Shown here in pieces: positions 1-9,195 of a DNA stretch of 64,000 nt. The notes below the pieces were generated by a model, which had not been told where the DNA came from, searched no databases, and saw only the letters and a program-made list of their open reading frames with translations. Source of the DNA: Blastopirellula sp. (GTDB lineage Bacteria > Planctomycetota > Planctomycetia > Pirellulales > Pirellulaceae); NCBI GenBank assembly GCA_002733575.1, contig NVWB01000151.1, forward strand, positions 1 to 64,000. The letters are read 5' to 3'. Every line of letters begins with the position of its first letter. Positions within the stretch are counted from its first letter, which is position 1. The translations under genes and the position numbers were made by a program.

Positions 1-110
1 CGACGAAGTCGACAAGAGGCCGCACGTGGGCAGCTACTATCTCTTGTGATATTGCAATTCGGAAATGTCTTTGTGAGTAATATCAAGGAACATCCATAGG
101 GCTGATTTCG
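1..110. repeat. Downstream flank of the tandem HEAT-gene duplication (copy 1)
   Basis: This stretch aligns with about 1567-1660. Both contain the short palindromic run GTCGAC-GAA-GTCGAC (partly cut off here by the window edge), then closely matching text around CTCTTGTGAT and ACGTCTTT/ATGTCTTT. It is the 3' flank of the HEAT-repeat gene at 169-1407 and shows that the duplicated unit extends beyond the coding region. No gene is evident in it. Confidence 0.6.
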
Positions 111-168
111 TCCATGGCTTTTGCAGATGTGGATCGGCCCTCACTATTTCCCCTCTTTCAAGGATGGC

Positions 169-1407
169 TCAGTTTTCGTAGGTATCTTGACTGATTTCGT
201 ACAAGATACCTACGATCTTAAATCGGGTCACAATCCCAGTGTCTTTATCTTTCAAGGTTTCCATCAGAGTAGGTACGGCCGCTGCCCCCATAAACCTCAA
301 GCAACCCCCAGCCAAATCTTGGGTTAGAGAGTCTTTATTATTCAATGCAACAATCAAGGCAGGCACCGCCGCTGGCCCGATTTGTCTCAGTGCCTCTGGA
401 GCCGTATAGGGAGCTCCCCCCTCTCCCTCTTGCAAAGCTACAATCAGAGCAGGAACAGCGTCCTTAGCTGCTGGCCCCATTTTGCCCAAGGTAAATGCGG
501 CCTTGGATCGGACATCTTCCTCTTTATCCTTCAAGGCTACGATCAAGGCAGGCACAGCCGCTGGGCCAATTTGGCTTAAGGCATAAGCAGCAGTAAAACG
601 AACATCTCTCTCTTCATCTTTGAACGAAGCAATCAGAGCAGGTATAACGTCTTTGGTCACAGGACCGACCTCCCCCAATGCCTCCGCAGCTAACATTCGG
701 ACTCCACTTTCCTTGTCCTTTAAAGTTGTGATCAAGGCAGGCACAACATCTTTAGCAGTAGGATCAATTTTTCCCAAAGCAGCCAGCACACTGATTCGAA
801 CACCTTGATCTTCATCGTTCAAGGTTTCTCTCAGGGCGGGCACGGCATCCTTGGCTACTGGACCAATCTGCCCCAAGGCAAATGCAGCAGAATCTCTAAT
901 AATTTGCTCATTATCTTTCAGGGCTACTATCAATCCAGGCACAGCGTCTTTGGCTGGTGAACCGATTTCCCCCAAGGCTAATACTGATGCTCCTCGGACT
1001 CCGGACTCTCGATCCTTCAAGGTTTTTATAAGAGCAGGCACAGCATCTTTGGCCGCTGGCCCAAGTTCGAATAGGGCATGTGCGGCCGCGAATCGGACAT
1101 TACGTTCTGTACTCATCAAGGCTTCAATCAACTCTGGAACGGCTGACGGGCCGAATTCCCCCAAAGCTTCAAAAGCATCTTGGCCTTCGCTCTTAGATTT
1201 AGCAGATTTTAAAACCTTAATCCATTGCCTAATGGTCTTGCCTTGATAAGTGGCTTCTTCCTGCTTCTCGGCCTTCGTGACTGACGCAGGCGAATCCCTC
1301 TCAACCGGCTCAGGCTCAGCCGCCCCTAACAATGGAATGCTAAGAAGAAATACTATCGTGGCGAACGACAAACGTGGTATCAACATTAACTGCCTCTGCT
1401 TTCGCAT
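169..1407 (-). CDS. Exported HEAT-repeat protein (duplicate copy 1)
   Basis: This 412-residue protein has an N-terminal hydrophobic signal (about residues 10-30, ending LLGAAEP), a short charged linker with the phrase TIRQWIKVLKS, and then about ten HEAT/PBS-lyase-like repeats of 33-39 residues. The repeats recur as LGEIGPAAKDAVPALI followed by LKDKE..VR. HEAT solenoids normally bind other proteins; no catalytic residue is visible. It is the sister of the frameshifted gene at 1679-2850. The sister has a lipobox (LIGC), whereas here the matching position reads LLGA with no cysteine, so this copy is probably a soluble Sec substrate rather than a lipoprotein. The Shine-Dalgarno-like AAGGTG before the sister gene reads AACATG here, so translation may be weaker. 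The product is unlikely to be an enzyme and its function is unknown. Confidence 0.85.
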   Translation of the reverse strand: MRKQRQLMLIPRLSFATIVFLLSIPLLGAAEPEPVERDSPASVTKAEKQEEATYQGKTIRQWIKVLKSAKSKSEGQDAFEALGEFGPSAVPELIEALMSTERNVRFAAAHALFELGPAAKDAVPALIKTLKDRESGVRGASVLALGEIGSPAKDAVPGLIVALKDNEQIIRDSAAFALGQIGPVAKDAVPALRETLNDEDQGVRISVLAALGKIDPTAKDVVPALITTLKDKESGVRMLAAEALGEVGPVTKDVIPALIASFKDEERDVRFTAAYALSQIGPAAVPALIVALKDKEEDVRSKAAFTLGKMGPAAKDAVPALIVALQEGEGGAPYTAPEALRQIGPAAVPALIVALNNKDSLTQDLAGGCLRFMGAAAVPTLMETLKDKDTGIVTRFKIVGILYEISQDTYEN

Positions 1408-1476
1408 GAATCATGTTAGAGTTCGATGTAGAACGTATAGTCTAAAACAAAATCGACCGTTAAGACAATACATTCA

Positions 1477-1510
1477 CAAAAAAAGCCGGAACTCCATTGA
1501 GCTCCGGCTT
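1477..1510 (-). terminator. Rho-independent terminator of HEAT copy 2
   Basis: The stem AGCCGGA/TCCGGCT has a 12-base loop and is followed on the minus strand by seven T. It lies downstream of the 1679-2850 gene and upstream of the 169-1407 gene. A nearly identical terminator occurs at 2934-2966, so it was copied with the duplication. A second small perfect hairpin, CCCTGGTT/AACCAGGG, sits at 1553-1574. Confidence 0.8.
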
Positions 1511-1678
1511 CTGATACTAGTTCTGTTGATCAATCAAAACAAAATCGGGTAGCCCTGGTTACTCGCAACCAGGGTCGACGAAGTCGACAAGAGGGTGGAC
1601 GTTGGTAGTTATTATCTCTTGTGATTTTGGTAATTCGGGAACGTCTTTACGCCTTCCTTGGTGATGTTAAATCTCGGC

Positions 1679-2850
1679 CTATGAACTGATTTTTTTCAAG
1701 GCAATCGCGGCCTCGGTTCGAACTTTATCATGTTTATCCTTCAATGCTTCTTTCAAAGCAGGAATGGCGGCTTTAGCTGCTGGACCAATTTCACCTAAGA
1801 CTCTTGCTGCCTGGACTCGAACAACAAAATGCTTATCCTTCAAACTTATGGTCAAGGCAGGCATCACACCTTTAACCGCTGGGCCGATTTTCCCCAAAAC
1901 ATGCACCGCTCCGGATCGACGAGAATGATCTTTATCATTCAAGGTCGCGAGCAAACCAGACATAAGGTCGTTGACCTCTGGATCGATTTGGGCCAATGCA
2001 AGTGCCGCTGCGAATTGAATGGATTCATCTTGATCCTTCAAGGATTTTACCAGAATAGGCACAGCTTCTTTGGCTTCTGGACCGATCTGACCCAAGGCAA
2101 TCGTTACTTTAAGTCGCAAATCCAGATCCTGTTCGTTCAAAGCTACGATCAGGTCAGGTACAGCCACTCTGGCTTCTGGGCCAATTCCCCCTAAGGCCCT
2201 TGCGGCTGCGGACCGAACGATAGAATCTTTGTCTCTCAAAGCTGAAGCCAGTGCAGGCACTACGTTTTTATCTACTGGACCGATCTCACCCAAAGCACTC
2301 ACAGCCGCTGATCGAACAATATTCTCATCATCATTCAAGGCCTCAGTTAAGGCTTCTATCAAGGCAGGCATGGTTTCCTTGGCCTTGGGCCCGATTTCCC
2401 CCAAGGCAAGAGCAGCCCAAATCGACGTGTAGGATCTTTATCTTTCAAAAGATCAATATAAACAGGCACGAGGTCTTGGCCATCTGGGCTAATTTCCCTC
2501 AAGGCACCTGTGAGTGCAACTATAATTTCAACTTCATTCGCATTATTTTTCATGGCTTCAAACAAGGCAGGCACAGCCTCCTTGGCGGCAGGGCCGATCT
2601 CACCCAAAGCTTTAGAGGCAGCTACATATTCGCTCGGTTCTTCGGAAGATTCGAGAGTCTTAATCCACTGACTGATAGTCTTACCTTGAAACGTAGCCTC
2701 TGTCTGTGGCTCATCCTTCACTATCGGCGTTGGTGATTTCTTCTCAACGGATTCAGACCCAGAACACCCTATCAACGCGATGCCAACAAAAAACGCCATG
2801 GCGGCAAGCGTTAGACGTGGCATCAACATAAACAACCAATGGTTTCGCAT
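1679..2850 (-). pseudogene. HEAT-repeat lipoprotein, frameshifted (duplicate copy 2)
   Basis: The N-terminal part (2850 to about 2419) encodes a lipoprotein signal with lipobox ALIGC, the shared TISQWIKTLES phrase and the first HEAT repeats. Reading then leaves frame at a CCC run (2416-2418 on the plus strand; GGG on the coding strand). Restoring one G gives RRFGAALALGEIGPKAKE, which joins seamlessly to the second open frame, read from at least 2404 to the TAG at 1679-1681. The intact product would be about 390 residues with roughly nine HEAT repeats. Both halves keep normal repeat spacing and codon use, so the lesion is recent, or it is a homopolymer sequencing error. AAGGTG lies 6-7 bases before the ATG as a Shine-Dalgarno. 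Membrane anchoring by the lipidated cysteine is predicted for the intact form. Confidence 0.8.
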
Positions 2851-2933
2851 GAATCACCTTAAAAATTCATTTGGGTTTAGAAGCAGAACATCTAAGTCTA
2901 AAACAAAGTCGACCGTAAAGACAATACATTCAC

Positions 2934-2966
2934 AAAAAAAGCCGGAACTCCATTGAGCCCCGGCTT
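2934..2966 (-). terminator. Rho-independent terminator of the DUF1080 gene
   Basis: A GC-rich stem AGCCGG/CCGGCT is followed by a T-run on the minus strand, 30 bases after the stop of the gene at 2997-3986. It is almost identical to the terminator at 1477-1510. Confidence 0.8.
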
Positions 2967-2996
2967 CTGATTCAGATTACCAACAAACTTCAGACG

Positions 2997-3986
2997 TTAC
3001 TTCTCAATCACCCAAATGTTGCGATAGACGACTGGGTTACCGTGGCCTTGTAGGTAAATTTCATCCGCGGCTGGTGATTCTTGGTGACGGCCTGGGGTGT
3101 GTTTGGGCAGTTCCAAGTTGTCGTGAATTACGAAGCCGTTGTGTTTGACGGTGACTCGGGCGTTTTCGGTTTTCTTGCCGCTGTCGTCATATTTTGGGGC
3201 GGTAAAGTCCATGTCGTAAGTTTGCCAAGTGAGTGGCGGGAAGCACATGTTGACCGCAGGAACTGCGATTTGATAGATGCCGCCGCACTCGTTATTTTCG
3301 CCTTTGAGGCCAAACGAATCGAGCACTTGGACTTCGTAGCGACCATTGACATAGACGCCACTGTTACCGCGAGCTTGTCCGCGACCTTTGGGTTTGAACG
3401 GTGTGCGGAATTCTAGATGGAACGAATGATCTTTGAATTTTCGTTTGGTGAAGGTATTGGCCAACAATAAATTCTCTTGCACAATCTCGCCGCCTTCAAA
3501 CTCATCGGCACTTGTTCCGTCAAATAGCACGATGGCACCCTTCGGTGGTTTTGCGCCCATGGTGGAGCTTTTGCGAGTGACTTTCTTGAGTGTGCCTAGT
3601 AGTTTGTCGCCTTCGACCACAGTCAGCTTGCCTTTGGCAATAGTCCCAGTCATTTCTTCAACTTTAAATGTTACTATACCATCCTTCAGTTCACCATCGC
3701 CTTCTTTCTTTTCATCGCCACGTTTCCAACCTTCGCCTGGCAAGCCACCTGCGTACCCTACGCCATGAAATTTGCCATCGCCGAGTGCGATGACTTGGGC
3801 ACCAAACGGAACTTCTTTCCCATCGATTTTAAGGGTGCCTTTGTATTCACCTTGAATTTTATAGTCACGACCGGCTTCTTTGACCGTGGTGAAAACAGGC
3901 AAGTCATCGGCTGCATCCGCAGTCACCGACATGCAAGCGGCCATGGCCAAACATAAACTGAAACGAAATAGTTGAGTCATTTTCAT
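2997..3986 (-). CDS. Secreted DUF1080 (3-keto-disaccharide hydrolase family) protein
   Basis: From the ATG at 3986 the product is 329 residues; an ATG seven codons upstream (4007) is possible but would put extra residues before the signal peptide. The signal peptide is about residues 1-25, ending in a VTADAA-type cleavage region. Residues 25-145 form an extra N-terminal domain with a glycine- and lysine-rich beta pattern (YKGTLKIDGKEVPFGAQ) not seen in the shorter relatives in this window. The DUF1080 jelly-roll starts near residue 150 (IVLFDGTSADEFEGG) and runs to the end, with family landmarks GNSGVYVNGRYEVQVLDSFG and NECGGIY. PF06439 members act on 3-keto-glycosides in the cell envelope; the substrate here is unknown. 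It is transcribed alone and has its own terminator at 2934-2966. Confidence 0.88.
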   Translation of the reverse strand: MKMTQLFRFSLCLAMAACMSVTADAADDLPVFTTVKEAGRDYKIQGEYKGTLKIDGKEVPFGAQVIALGDGKFHGVGYAGGLPGEGWKRGDEKKEGDGELKDGIVTFKVEEMTGTIAKGKLTVVEGDKLLGTLKKVTRKSSTMGAKPPKGAIVLFDGTSADEFEGGEIVQENLLLANTFTKRKFKDHSFHLEFRTPFKPKGRGQARGNSGVYVNGRYEVQVLDSFGLKGENNECGGIYQIAVPAVNMCFPPLTWQTYDMDFTAPKYDDSGKKTENARVTVKHNGFVIHDNLELPKHTPGRHQESPAADEIYLQGHGNPVVYRNIWVIEK

Positions 3987-4146
3987 CAGGGAGGGCTCCA
4001 AAATCAAAGGGGAATATCTGAGAATTCATTTGTGGTAGAACAAATGTGCAAAGCTTCAAAAAGTAAATACACGAACTTTCTTCTAGCTATTGTGATAGCT
4101 AGACAAACAGACTGCAACAGTGGCAACCAGTTTTTCCAAAATCAGG

Positions 4147-7100
4147 CTACCCCGCGTCTGGTTTCTGCATTCTTCGGGGTAAAGAAAGCGTCGCCTTGGG
4201 TACTTTTCGGCCTGCATGCAGCGAGCGGGTCATTTGATGCTCTTCTTCTGGCGTGACTTCTTTGGCAAATTGGACCTTGCCTGATTGCTTGACCGCCACC
4301 ACATTTCCATTTTGAATAATGGCCGCATTGGTATGCAGGGCCGGCAACTTGGCGCCTTGCGAGATGATGCCGATTAAGTTCAATGGATCGGCTCCACTGA
4401 TTGCGACCCAAGGATCGGTCTCTTTATCGTCACGCAGTTTTCGCAGTGCATACACGGCCTGTTCCGTGCCATATTGTTCGCCTGCCACATCGGCCACAAA
4501 CCGGCCACCTCGCACTTCTCCACGACGTTCCATCCGGCGGAACATCGAGACTAAATACACCCAAGATGGGGCCGCCGATTCTCGGGTCAACAAGTCTCGA
4601 AACACCACGCCATAGCGGTTCAATAGTTGCTGGCACCAATGTTGTAGATACTCTTCCTTAGAAACAGACTCGACAATCCCAGGAAACAGCGACCACCGCC
4701 CTGATTTGTTTTCGGCTCTTCGCATCGGGCGGCGATTTCGGCGCTTTCGTTTCACATCATCCACCACTTGTCGAACTCCGCTGAACGAATCACTGGTCAC
4801 CAAACCCAAAGCGGCCAATTCACGCAAAGATTCCTCTAGATGCGTCGGCAACAATTTGGTCAACACGCGAAGATCTTGCGAGAACAACGCGCCTCGCTGT
4901 TTCAAAGCTTCAAGCACTTCACTTGCATTACCACGAGTTTTTTCTTCGCAAGTCACACGACTTGTTGGCAGCAGCCACCCAAGATTTTCACGCAACAACA
5001 AAGCCATCGGCACACTTTTGCGCAACGAGGCCATACTCTTTTTGTCTTCGTCTGTAATCTTTGGCGGTCGCAGTCTTCCCCAGATCACTTCGCCTGAAGA
5101 GAGCATCCGGTCAAGCCAATCTGCTTCGTAGTCATCCAATCGAGCGGCAATCAAATGTTGCTCCCAACTACTGGCCGGGGATTCGAAGCCTTGCAGCAGT
5201 TCAATCGTTCGCTCTAAAGCTCGCACACCATTTGATTTAGTGGTGCGAATCAATCCGTGATGCCGCAGCAGATACCGCATAAAAATTTCAGGCTGTACCG
5301 GTTTGATTTGCTGGCGCAGCCCTTGGATGGTGAGTCGATGAATTCTGGCCAACAACCGGCGATCACACCACTGCGTTTCGCTGGTATCGCTCTCGGCTTG
5401 ATCATAAAAATCACCCCGCAGCACAACGCCTTCCGCTTCAACCGCTTCACACGCAGCAAACACGTTCGAGGCACTCATACCCAACTGGGCCGCCAGATCA
5501 GCGGCAGTGAATGGGCCCAAGTAGGGAACAATTCCCCGCATGATTTTGACCCTGGCTTCGTGTTTCTCTAAACTTTTTTCCAGCGAGGCAGGCAACTTTA
5601 TTGACGGCTCAATAGTCGCATCAGAAAATGCCGCGTTCGCCACGGGGAGTTGTTCTGCCGCAATCCAAAGCGGATCACAATCTGCTCTCAACACCCGTGC
5701 CGCCCTGCCCTGTTCGACGAGACTATCAAAATGGGGCTGCCATGGTTTGCCTTGTGCTTCCGGGAGTACAACCATTGAGCCCAACGCGTCATGCAGTTCA
5801 TCCGCATCACGCACGGTGGGCCAAGCTTCACTACGAACTGCCGTAATCGCTTCGTAAGAAAGCTTGCCCAGTTCCTTCATCTCCGAAGTCGACAATGTCC
5901 TTCGAGAAGCAACCGCTCTGGTCCGGCGTTCTTCTAGCGGGGCTGGATCGAGAAACGAGTAAGGGTTCGCGTTGATTCTCTCATGTGCAAACGGAGAAGG
6001 TTCCCGCGTATCACAGGCAATAAACTCGACCTCGCCAGATTGCACCTTTCCCAGTAGCTCTACCCAGCGGTCAACATCCATCGCTTCGGTCAGGCAGTCG
6101 TGCAAGGTTTGCTGCACCAGTGGATGATCAGGGTACTCGATATCCTGCGCATGATTTTCTAAACAACCGACTTGATCAGGAAACGCGGCCGCCAACATAT
6201 CATCGGCTCGAAACCGCTGCATGTGTGGCGGCACCTTCTTGCCATGGCTAAACCGCAGTAATGCCAAGGCCCTGGTGACATTCCACCGCCAACGGACTTG
6301 AAACAACGGGACCGCCAGTAAAGCTTGTTTTAATAACTTTGGCCCAGTCTCGGTATTGAGCATGCGGAACATGTCTTCAAGCGGAAAACTATGCTGCGGA
6401 CCGAGTGACAACACAATGCCATCGTCATCGGCGGAAGCCTGCAATTCAAAATCAAACGAGCGACAAAATCGCTTACGAAACGCGAGCCCCCAGGCACGGT
6501 TGATGCGTGTGCCCATCGGCGAGTGAACGACTAACTGCATGGAGCCAGCCTCGTCAAAAAACCGCTCGAAGACGATTTTCTTTTGTGTTGGCACCAAGCC
6601 CATGGCCGCATATTGGGCCGCCACATAGCGAACCGCTTGAATTGCGGCAGAACGTGACGCATGACAATGCTCTTCGACCCAGAGCACCGTTGCCGCATCG
6701 ACTTGATCTTGCGACGACTCTAGCAATCCGCTTTCTTGTGTCCTTACCGAGATCTTTTCTGCCGCCGGATTCTTTGCAGCTTCAACAATTCGATTCGCCA
6801 ATTCTTCGCGCAGGTTGGCGATTTCCTGCGAAAGTTCAATCGTGCGGCCAGGGGCTTCCCCAAACCAAAATGGGATATTCGGCGGCATCCCCTCGGCATC
6901 GTTGACGACCACTTCACCTTTGCGGATATAAGCAATCCGCCACGAGGTGTTGCCCAACAAAAAGACATCGCCAGCCAAGCTTTCAATCGCAAAGTCTTCG
7001 TCGACCGTACCGACAAACGTCTTTTCTTTTTCTGTTACAACACGGTACTGTGCAGTCTCTGGAATGGCACCGCCTGAAGTTACCGCAGCAATTCTGGCAC

Positions 7101-8556
7101 CGCGCCGGGCACGCAGTTTTCCATTGAGTTGATCACGATGCAAATAGGCCCCACTTTTGATCGAAGTGGTGAGCCCATGATGCAAGATCTCTAGCACACT
7201 GTTGTACTCGGCCAGGGTCAAGTTCCGATAAGGCCACGCATTTTTGAATCGCTCGAATAATTGTTGCTCGTCTTGTTCATCGGTTGCCACTTCAGCCACG
7301 ATTTGCTGGGCCAGAATATCGAGTGGTTTTTCTGGAATTTCAATACGATCTAAAATCCCTTGATCAATCGACCGCATCAGGGCCAAGCATTCCAGTAGTT
7401 CATCGCGTGTTAGCGGAATTAATTTCCCCTTAGGCGTGGCCCTGAGCGAGTGACCAGAGCGACCGACCCGCTGCAAAAAGGTGGCTATCGAACGAGACGA
7501 ACCAATTTGCACCACCAAATCGATATAGCCGATATCGATGCCCATCTCCAGCGAAGCGGTGGCGACAATCGCCTTTAAGTTACCCGCCTTCAATCGTTCT
7601 TCGGCCGTTTGCCGTAACTCTTTCGATAAGCTGCCATGGTGCGAAGTAATCACCTCGTCGCCCAAGGTCTCGGTCAGTCGATGAGCGACCCTTTCCGCCA
7701 TCCGGCGTGTATTCACAAACACCAGTGTGCTACGGTGTTCGCCAATTAGTTGAATCAGCTGGTCGTATACTTCGCTCCACTGTTCATGCGAACAAATCGC
7801 TTCCAGCGGACTCGGCGGCACAATCACTTCTAAATCAAGATCACGCTGGTGACCAGAATCAATAATGGCACAGTGCGGCTTGCCCGTTTCATCGACCTGG
7901 GAATTACCAACCAAAAAACAGGCAATTTCTTCAATCGGTTTTTGCGTGGCCGAGAGCCCTATCCGCACCGGCTTGATCTCACACAATGCATCCAAGCGCT
8001 CCAACGTCAGCGACAAATGCGAACCCCGTTTGTCCCTAGCGAGTGCATGAATTTCATCGACAATCACCGTATCCACCTGCGTCAAAATCGCCCGGGCCTT
8101 GGCGGCGGTCACCATTAAATAGAGAGACTCTGGCGTGGTCACCAAAATATGGGGCGGCTTGCGGAGCATTTTTTGCCGTGCCGACTGGGGCGTATCGCCA
8201 GTTCGCACGGCAGTCCGAATCTGCGGCGGCTCTAGACCCAAACTCTCGGCCAGTTGGCAGATCTCGAACAGCGGCGAATCAAGATTTCGCTGTATATCAT
8301 TACTCAACGCTTTCAGCGGAGAGACATACACCACGTAAACCGCGTCATCGAGTTCACCTGCCAGCCATTGCCGAAACAGCCGGTCGATACAAACCAAAAA
8401 CGCAGCCAAGGTTTTACCCGAACCAGTCGGTGCGGCAATCAATGTCGAATGATGCTCGGCAATGTGCGGCCAACCATCGGCCTGGGCAGGCGTAGGCGTG
8501 CCAAACTTCTGCTCAAACCACTGCCGGACCACGGGATGAAAATGCTCTAAAACCAT
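4147..8556 (-). CDS. lhr: Lhr-type DEAD/DEAH superfamily 2 helicase
   Basis: This 1469-residue protein matches the length of full-size Lhr helicases (about 1500). Visible motifs are Walker A APTGSGKT near residue 41, Walker B DEIH near 166, SAT (GLSATQKPIEE) near 200, VNTRRMAERVAHRL in the second RecA domain, and motif VI QRVGRSGHS near 360. These are followed by the Lhr winged-helix region and a long C-terminal Lhr-specific region of about 600 residues. Lhr unwinds DNA:RNA or DNA duplexes with 3'-5' polarity and is tied to DNA repair. It acts in the cytoplasm. It has no obvious operon partner: the gap to the upstream neighbour is short and the neighbouring genes are unrelated membrane or secreted proteins. 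The long open frames on the opposite strand are shadows. Confidence 0.95.
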   Translation of the reverse strand: MVLEHFHPVVRQWFEQKFGTPTPAQADGWPHIAEHHSTLIAAPTGSGKTLAAFLVCIDRLFRQWLAGELDDAVYVVYVSPLKALSNDIQRNLDSPLFEICQLAESLGLEPPQIRTAVRTGDTPQSARQKMLRKPPHILVTTPESLYLMVTAAKARAILTQVDTVIVDEIHALARDKRGSHLSLTLERLDALCEIKPVRIGLSATQKPIEEIACFLVGNSQVDETGKPHCAIIDSGHQRDLDLEVIVPPSPLEAICSHEQWSEVYDQLIQLIGEHRSTLVFVNTRRMAERVAHRLTETLGDEVITSHHGSLSKELRQTAEERLKAGNLKAIVATASLEMGIDIGYIDLVVQIGSSRSIATFLQRVGRSGHSLRATPKGKLIPLTRDELLECLALMRSIDQGILDRIEIPEKPLDILAQQIVAEVATDEQDEQQLFERFKNAWPYRNLTLAEYNSVLEILHHGLTTSIKSGAYLHRDQLNGKLRARRGARIAAVTSGGAIPETAQYRVVTEKEKTFVGTVDEDFAIESLAGDVFLLGNTSWRIAYIRKGEVVVNDAEGMPPNIPFWFGEAPGRTIELSQEIANLREELANRIVEAAKNPAAEKISVRTQESGLLESSQDQVDAATVLWVEEHCHASRSAAIQAVRYVAAQYAAMGLVPTQKKIVFERFFDEAGSMQLVVHSPMGTRINRAWGLAFRKRFCRSFDFELQASADDDGIVLSLGPQHSFPLEDMFRMLNTETGPKLLKQALLAVPLFQVRWRWNVTRALALLRFSHGKKVPPHMQRFRADDMLAAAFPDQVGCLENHAQDIEYPDHPLVQQTLHDCLTEAMDVDRWVELLGKVQSGEVEFIACDTREPSPFAHERINANPYSFLDPAPLEERRTRAVASRRTLSTSEMKELGKLSYEAITAVRSEAWPTVRDADELHDALGSMVVLPEAQGKPWQPHFDSLVEQGRAARVLRADCDPLWIAAEQLPVANAAFSDATIEPSIKLPASLEKSLEKHEARVKIMRGIVPYLGPFTAADLAAQLGMSASNVFAACEAVEAEGVVLRGDFYDQAESDTSETQWCDRRLLARIHRLTIQGLRQQIKPVQPEIFMRYLLRHHGLIRTTKSNGVRALERTIELLQGFESPASSWEQHLIAARLDDYEADWLDRMLSSGEVIWGRLRPPKITDEDKKSMASLRKSVPMALLLRENLGWLLPTSRVTCEEKTRGNASEVLEALKQRGALFSQDLRVLTKLLPTHLEESLRELAALGLVTSDSFSGVRQVVDDVKRKRRNRRPMRRAENKSGRWSLFPGIVESVSKEEYLQHWCQQLLNRYGVVFRDLLTRESAAPSWVYLVSMFRRMERRGEVRGGRFVADVAGEQYGTEQAVYALRKLRDDKETDPWVAISGADPLNLIGIISQGAKLPALHTNAAIIQNGNVVAVKQSGKVQFAKEVTPEEEHQMTRSLHAGRKVPKATLSLPRRMQKPDAG

Positions 8557-8620
8557 GCCCTCATCTTAACGGACTTAATAGAAAAAGGTAGCAGAGAAAT
8601 TCCCAAATCTGTAAGCCAAG

Positions 8621-9145
8621 CTACACAATCGGCCCCATATTGGCCACATCTTCTGAAAGCAACGCAAATCGTTTATGGGTATGCAGCAAAAAACCGAGTT
8701 CAAACATTGATGCGAACCAATAAAAGGTGATCACAAACTGGTATCGCTGGTGCAAGGGTGAAAACAACCCATCCTCAGGCGATTCCATCGTCGACACATT
8801 CAGCAAGGCATCCATTTGCCCATGTACCACAAATAAAATCGCGGTGGCCACGGCCATCACTAGCCACCCGGTAATTCGCAACAGAGTCACCGCCTTTAAG
8901 TTCGTACGGGCATAGAGACAGATATCCACTAGCACTAAGCACATCATCACCACGGCGATATTTTGCAAGGTGTTGGTCACCAATTGGGTGACGTATCCTT
9001 GATCGGTTCCGCCGACTACAAAACTGCCGACCTTGACCACACAGGCGGCGTAAAACGTAAATCCGCCTAACCAAAGCACAATCGAAAGCAGGGTCACGTA
9101 TTGCTGAGTCCCGTAGGCCAGCTTCTTTAACAGATGTCGATTCAT
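8621..9145 (-). CDS. Four-helix integral membrane protein, unknown function
   Basis: This 174-residue protein has four clear hydrophobic segments, at about residues 15-40, 58-80, 88-110 and 130-152, with short polar loops and little else. I do not recognise a named family. The overall look, with a WLGGFTFYA helix and a second helix full of VMMCLVLVD, is like small DUF4149-type membrane proteins, but this is only resemblance. It starts with ATG at 9145 and ends 64 bases before the lhr start codon, so it may be co-transcribed with lhr from upstream. Confidence 0.75.
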   Translation of the reverse strand: MNRHLLKKLAYGTQQYVTLLSIVLWLGGFTFYAACVVKVGSFVVGGTDQGYVTQLVTNTLQNIAVVMMCLVLVDICLYARTNLKAVTLLRITGWLVMAVATAILFVVHGQMDALLNVSTMESPEDGLFSPLHQRYQFVITFYWFASMFELGFLLHTHKRFALLSEDVANMGPIV

Positions 9146-9195
9146 GGAAGATTGAGTCTAAGTAGTTTCGTCTGAGCTAAAAGAAATAGAATCGG

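Noticed and set aside
121-2736. Plus-strand open frames across the HEAT genes (for example 620-808, 851-1246, 1829-2194, 2251-2736)
   Set aside because: They mirror the periodicity of the HEAT repeats on the opposite strand and have no independent start signals or family pattern.
4319-8550. Many open frames on the strand opposite lhr
   Set aside because: Shadows of a long coding gene with strong family identity; none has a recognisable domain or ribosome-binding site.
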